Positions 4,121 to 6,437 of a DNA stretch of 6,437 nucleotides are shown here, in pieces (the stretch's first letter is position 1; the number at the start of each line of letters is the position of its first letter). The notes beneath the pieces are model-generated. The model worked only from the letters and a program-made list of their open reading frames with translations, searched no databases and was not told the DNA's origin. Both the position numbers and the translations under genes were made by a program. The DNA lies in NCBI GenBank assembly GCA_030746455.1, contig JASLMQ010000536.1, positions 1 through 6,437 of the forward strand. Reading direction: 5' to 3'. This DNA is from Candidatus Latescibacterota bacterium (GTDB lineage: Bacteria; Latescibacterota; UBA2968; GCA-2709665).

Positions 4121-6437
4121 ATGAGGAAGGGCATTCGGCTCTCGGAGGACAGGCGGGGCCACGCGGACAAGGATCCCTCGGTCGCGATGGGCGCGGACGG
4201 GACCCTCTGGGTGGCGTGGCACAGCTACCGGATGAAGGCCGATCGCATCCTGCTTCGAGGCTGCCGCGGCCGGAAGCGGGGCGAGCTTCTCGAGATCAGC
4301 GACCGAGAGGGCGTCAACTTCCAGCCGCGCGTGGCCTGCGACGGCGAGGGAACTGTTTGGGTCGTCTGGTCTGCGATGCGCCGTGGACGCTGGTGCATCC
4401 TGGCGCGTTCGGTGTCCCGTGGACGGATGGGCCGAGTCATCCGCCTCGACGAGGGTCCGGATGGGCTGGCGTTCCCGGCCATCACGGCGGATGCGCAGGG
4501 CCGCCTCTGGGCGGCCTGGTCCGCTCTTTCCGGGAAGACCCGCCGGATCGTGGGTCGTTGCCTGCGGGGCGGGAAATGGTCCGACACCGCCGTTCTGTCC
4601 TCGGGTCCGGGGGAGCACCTCCGTCCCGTGCTCTGCAGCGCCGCAGAGGGCGTCTGGCTGGCCTACCAAACCCTTCGAGAGGGGCAATACGACCTCTTCC
4701 TGAGACGCTGGGTTCCGTCGGGCCCTGGCCGACCCATGCGCTTCAGCCTCACCGATTCGTGGGAGCTGTTTCCCCGCTTGTGTGGCGACGGAGGGGACGG
4801 CCTCTGGGCCACCTGGATCGTCACGCATGACGTGACGAACGCCCGGGGCTTCGTGGACCACAAGGTGGAGGCGATGGCCTCACACTTCGATGGAACGCGA
4901 TGGACCCCCTATCGAGGCCCCGATCGGTCCAAACCTGACGGCTACGTCACCCACCTTTACGACGGCCTGCTGGGACGCAGCAGCTACATGGGTTTCGTGG
5001 GTTGGCGCCGCCGGCCCCAGATCGTACGCGAGAGCGGGGGCGACGTCTGGCTGCTCTACGAGAGGAAGGAAGAGGAGTCCATGAATCGCCACGGTCCCGA
5101 TTCGCTCCTCTACGCGCGGCCGCTGACCGGCTCGGGCCGATCGCGTTCCTACCTCATCGACAATACGCGCCACGCCCACACGGTCAGCGGCGACATACCC
5201 GTCTCTGGCGGCCGTCTCCCCTTCGCCGGCCAGGTCACGGACGGCCGCTGCTACGCTGATATCGTCGCCGGGTACCTCCCCCTCGATCGGTCTCGTCCGG
5301 TCAGGGAGCGCCCGGCCTCGGAGTGGAAGGACTGGGTCCCGCTCAGGCTTCCCGCTGCCACGGCGTCCGCCCCCCGTCCCTCGATGCGCGTGGGCGGTAA
5401 GACCTATCGCCTCTATTGGGGCGACCTCCACTGCCACGGCAACCTTTCGGGCGATGCCGAGGGTGAGATCGACGAGAATTACGCCTACGGCCGGCAAAAG
5501 TCGCGTCTCGATTTCATGGCCGTGGCCGACAACGACGTGATCTACGACAACGTCCTCACCCCGTCGGAGTGGGCCCTGATCCGCGAGGAGGCGGCCCACC
5601 ACACCGATCCGGGCCGCTTCGTGGCCTTCAGCGCGTACGAGCGGACCTACCGTCCCGGCGACGTTAAGCGGCGGGACCTGGGCACGCCCACCGTAGGCGG
5701 TCCAAAGGGAGGGCAGAACCACCGGATCGTCATCTTCCCGGAAGACGAGGGCCCGCTCTACCACTTCACCGAGCCCGACGCCGACACGCAGGAGAAGTGG
5801 GTCGCGCGCATCCAGAAGACGAAGGGCTTCACCTTTCCGCACCACGGCACCTGGCAGGCGATCCCGAATACGCGTCTGGGTGGTGTCGAGGTCTGTTCGT
5901 GCTGGGACATCTACATGCACATTAGCAACACAGTGCCCGAGCACCTGCGCGCCGGCTACCGGCTGGCGTTCATGGGCAACAGCGACTCGCACCGGATCGT
6001 CCCTGGGATGGGCGGTGCCCTCACCGGCGTGTGGGCCGAGAGCCTAACCCGCGATGCCATTCTGGAGGCCCTGTGGGCGAAACGGTGCTTCGCCACCAAC
6101 GGCGACCGCTCCACGGTCGACGTGCGTATCAAGGGATCGCCAATGGGATCCGAGGCCTCCGTCCAGGGCCCGGTCACCGTCGACTGCCGCCTCCGGGCGC
6201 AACGCGTCATCCAGTCGATCGATCTCTTCCGCGATGGTGAGATCGTGCTCTCGCGCAAGGTCGGGCGGAAGGCGGCCACCCTATCCCTCACCGACTCCCC
6301 ACCGTCCGGCGAGCACTTCTACCACGTCCAGGTCAGCCTGAGGCCACCGCGCCGCGCACCCATGAAGGGCCGGTGCGGGAATCTCCAGGTCGCGTGCGGC
6401 GACTTCGCGTGGTCGAGCCCGATCTGGGTGGAAACCC
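4121..6437 (+). CDS. Beta-propeller fused to PHP/DUF3604-like metal-dependent phosphoesterase domain (partial at right edge)
   Basis: At least 772 residues, open at the right edge. Residues about 15-340 form a propeller: a W-x-x-W/Y motif after a Gly/Asp turn recurs at 30-33 (GTLWVAW), 80-83 (GTVWVVW), 130-133 (GRLWAAW), 179-182, 229-232 and 310-313, nearly every 50 residues, like sialidase/BNR-type repeats. Residues about 428-660 form a PHP-like TIM-barrel domain: RLYWGDLHCHGNLSGD (His437, His439), MAVADND (Asp470), SAYER (Glu507), NHRIV (His534), FPHHGTW (His574, His575) and GNSDSH (Asp622, His624). These fit a trinuclear metal centre. Residues about 665-770 look like a C-terminal beta-sandwich ending in AWSSPIWVE, probably near the true end. 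No signal peptide is seen. PHP enzymes hydrolyse phosphoesters; the substrate here is unknown, and the propeller may bind glycans or proteins. The start is ATG at 4121 with AAGGGTGGA only 3 nt upstream, an imperfect ribosome site, so the start is moderately sure. Confidence 0.85.
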   Translation, partial: MRKGIRLSEDRRGHADKDPSVAMGADGTLWVAWHSYRMKADRILLRGCRGRKRGELLEISDREGVNFQPRVACDGEGTVWVVWSAMRRGRWCILARSVSRGRMGRVIRLDEGPDGLAFPAITADAQGRLWAAWSALSGKTRRIVGRCLRGGKWSDTAVLSSGPGEHLRPVLCSAAEGVWLAYQTLREGQYDLFLRRWVPSGPGRPMRFSLTDSWELFPRLCGDGGDGLWATWIVTHDVTNARGFVDHKVEAMASHFDGTRWTPYRGPDRSKPDGYVTHLYDGLLGRSSYMGFVGWRRRPQIVRESGGDVWLLYERKEEESMNRHGPDSLLYARPLTGSGRSRSYLIDNTRHAHTVSGDIPVSGGRLPFAGQVTDGRCYADIVAGYLPLDRSRPVRERPASEWKDWVPLRLPAATASAPRPSMRVGGKTYRLYWGDLHCHGNLSGDAEGEIDENYAYGRQKSRLDFMAVADNDVIYDNVLTPSEWALIREEAAHHTDPGRFVAFSAYERTYRPGDVKRRDLGTPTVGGPKGGQNHRIVIFPEDEGPLYHFTEPDADTQEKWVARIQKTKGFTFPHHGTWQAIPNTRLGGVEVCSCWDIYMHISNTVPEHLRAGYRLAFMGNSDSHRIVPGMGGALTGVWAESLTRDAILEALWAKRCFATNGDRSTVDVRIKGSPMGSEASVQGPVTVDCRLRAQRVIQSIDLFRDGEIVLSRKVGRKAATLSLTDSPPSGEHFYHVQVSLRPPRRAPMKGRCGNLQVACGDFAWSSPIWVET

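Noticed and set aside
4001..4861. Leftward open frame of 286 codons
   Set aside because: It is antisense to the propeller repeats. It has Arg/Pro/Ala-rich sequence with no motif, while the other strand has clear periodic motifs.
4880..5992. Leftward open frame of 370 codons
   Set aside because: It is antisense to the PHP domain, whose GDLHCHG and HHG motifs are on the plus strand. The leftward translation looks like a codon shadow.

Overview
The window is GC-rich bacterial DNA with strong codon third-position G/C and no RNA genes, CRISPR array or insertion sequence that I can see. The gene types are a TonB-dependent receptor with an N-terminal carboxypeptidase-regulatory-like domain, a small outer-membrane beta-barrel, and a propeller protein fused to a DUF3604-type PHP domain. 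They point to a diderm, probably uncultured bacterium of the FCB/Latescibacterota-like or related environmental type. That placement is an inference from gene content only.

Left block, leftward (1-2539): a consensus-like sigma70 promoter (2510-2539) precedes a leader of about 265 nt with an imperfect stem-loop. After it come a secreted beta-barrel protein (1518-2237) and the first 475 codons of a TonB-dependent receptor (1-1427), which runs off the left edge. The two are 90 bp apart and look like one transcription unit for an outer-membrane import system of unknown substrate.

Middle block, leftward (2627-3711): a second strong promoter (3683-3711) drives a membrane-anchored rhodanese with a TTG start (3100-3630). 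The rhodanese gene overlaps a MauE/DoxX-family membrane protein gene (2627-3103) by the four bases ATGA. Both proteins have paired cysteines (CSGGSC and CGC), which suggests a thiol/sulfane-sulfur relay at the cytoplasmic membrane.

Right block, rightward (4121-6437): a divergent gene, open at the right edge, encodes at least 772 residues. Its first part is a beta-propeller of roughly 50-residue repeats. Its second part is a PHP-like metal-dependent phosphoesterase domain with GDLHCHG, HHG and GNSDSH motifs. About 410 bp of hairpin-rich sequence (3712-4120) lies between the divergent units. The two outermost genes are partial, and both are long reading frames continuing past the window edges.
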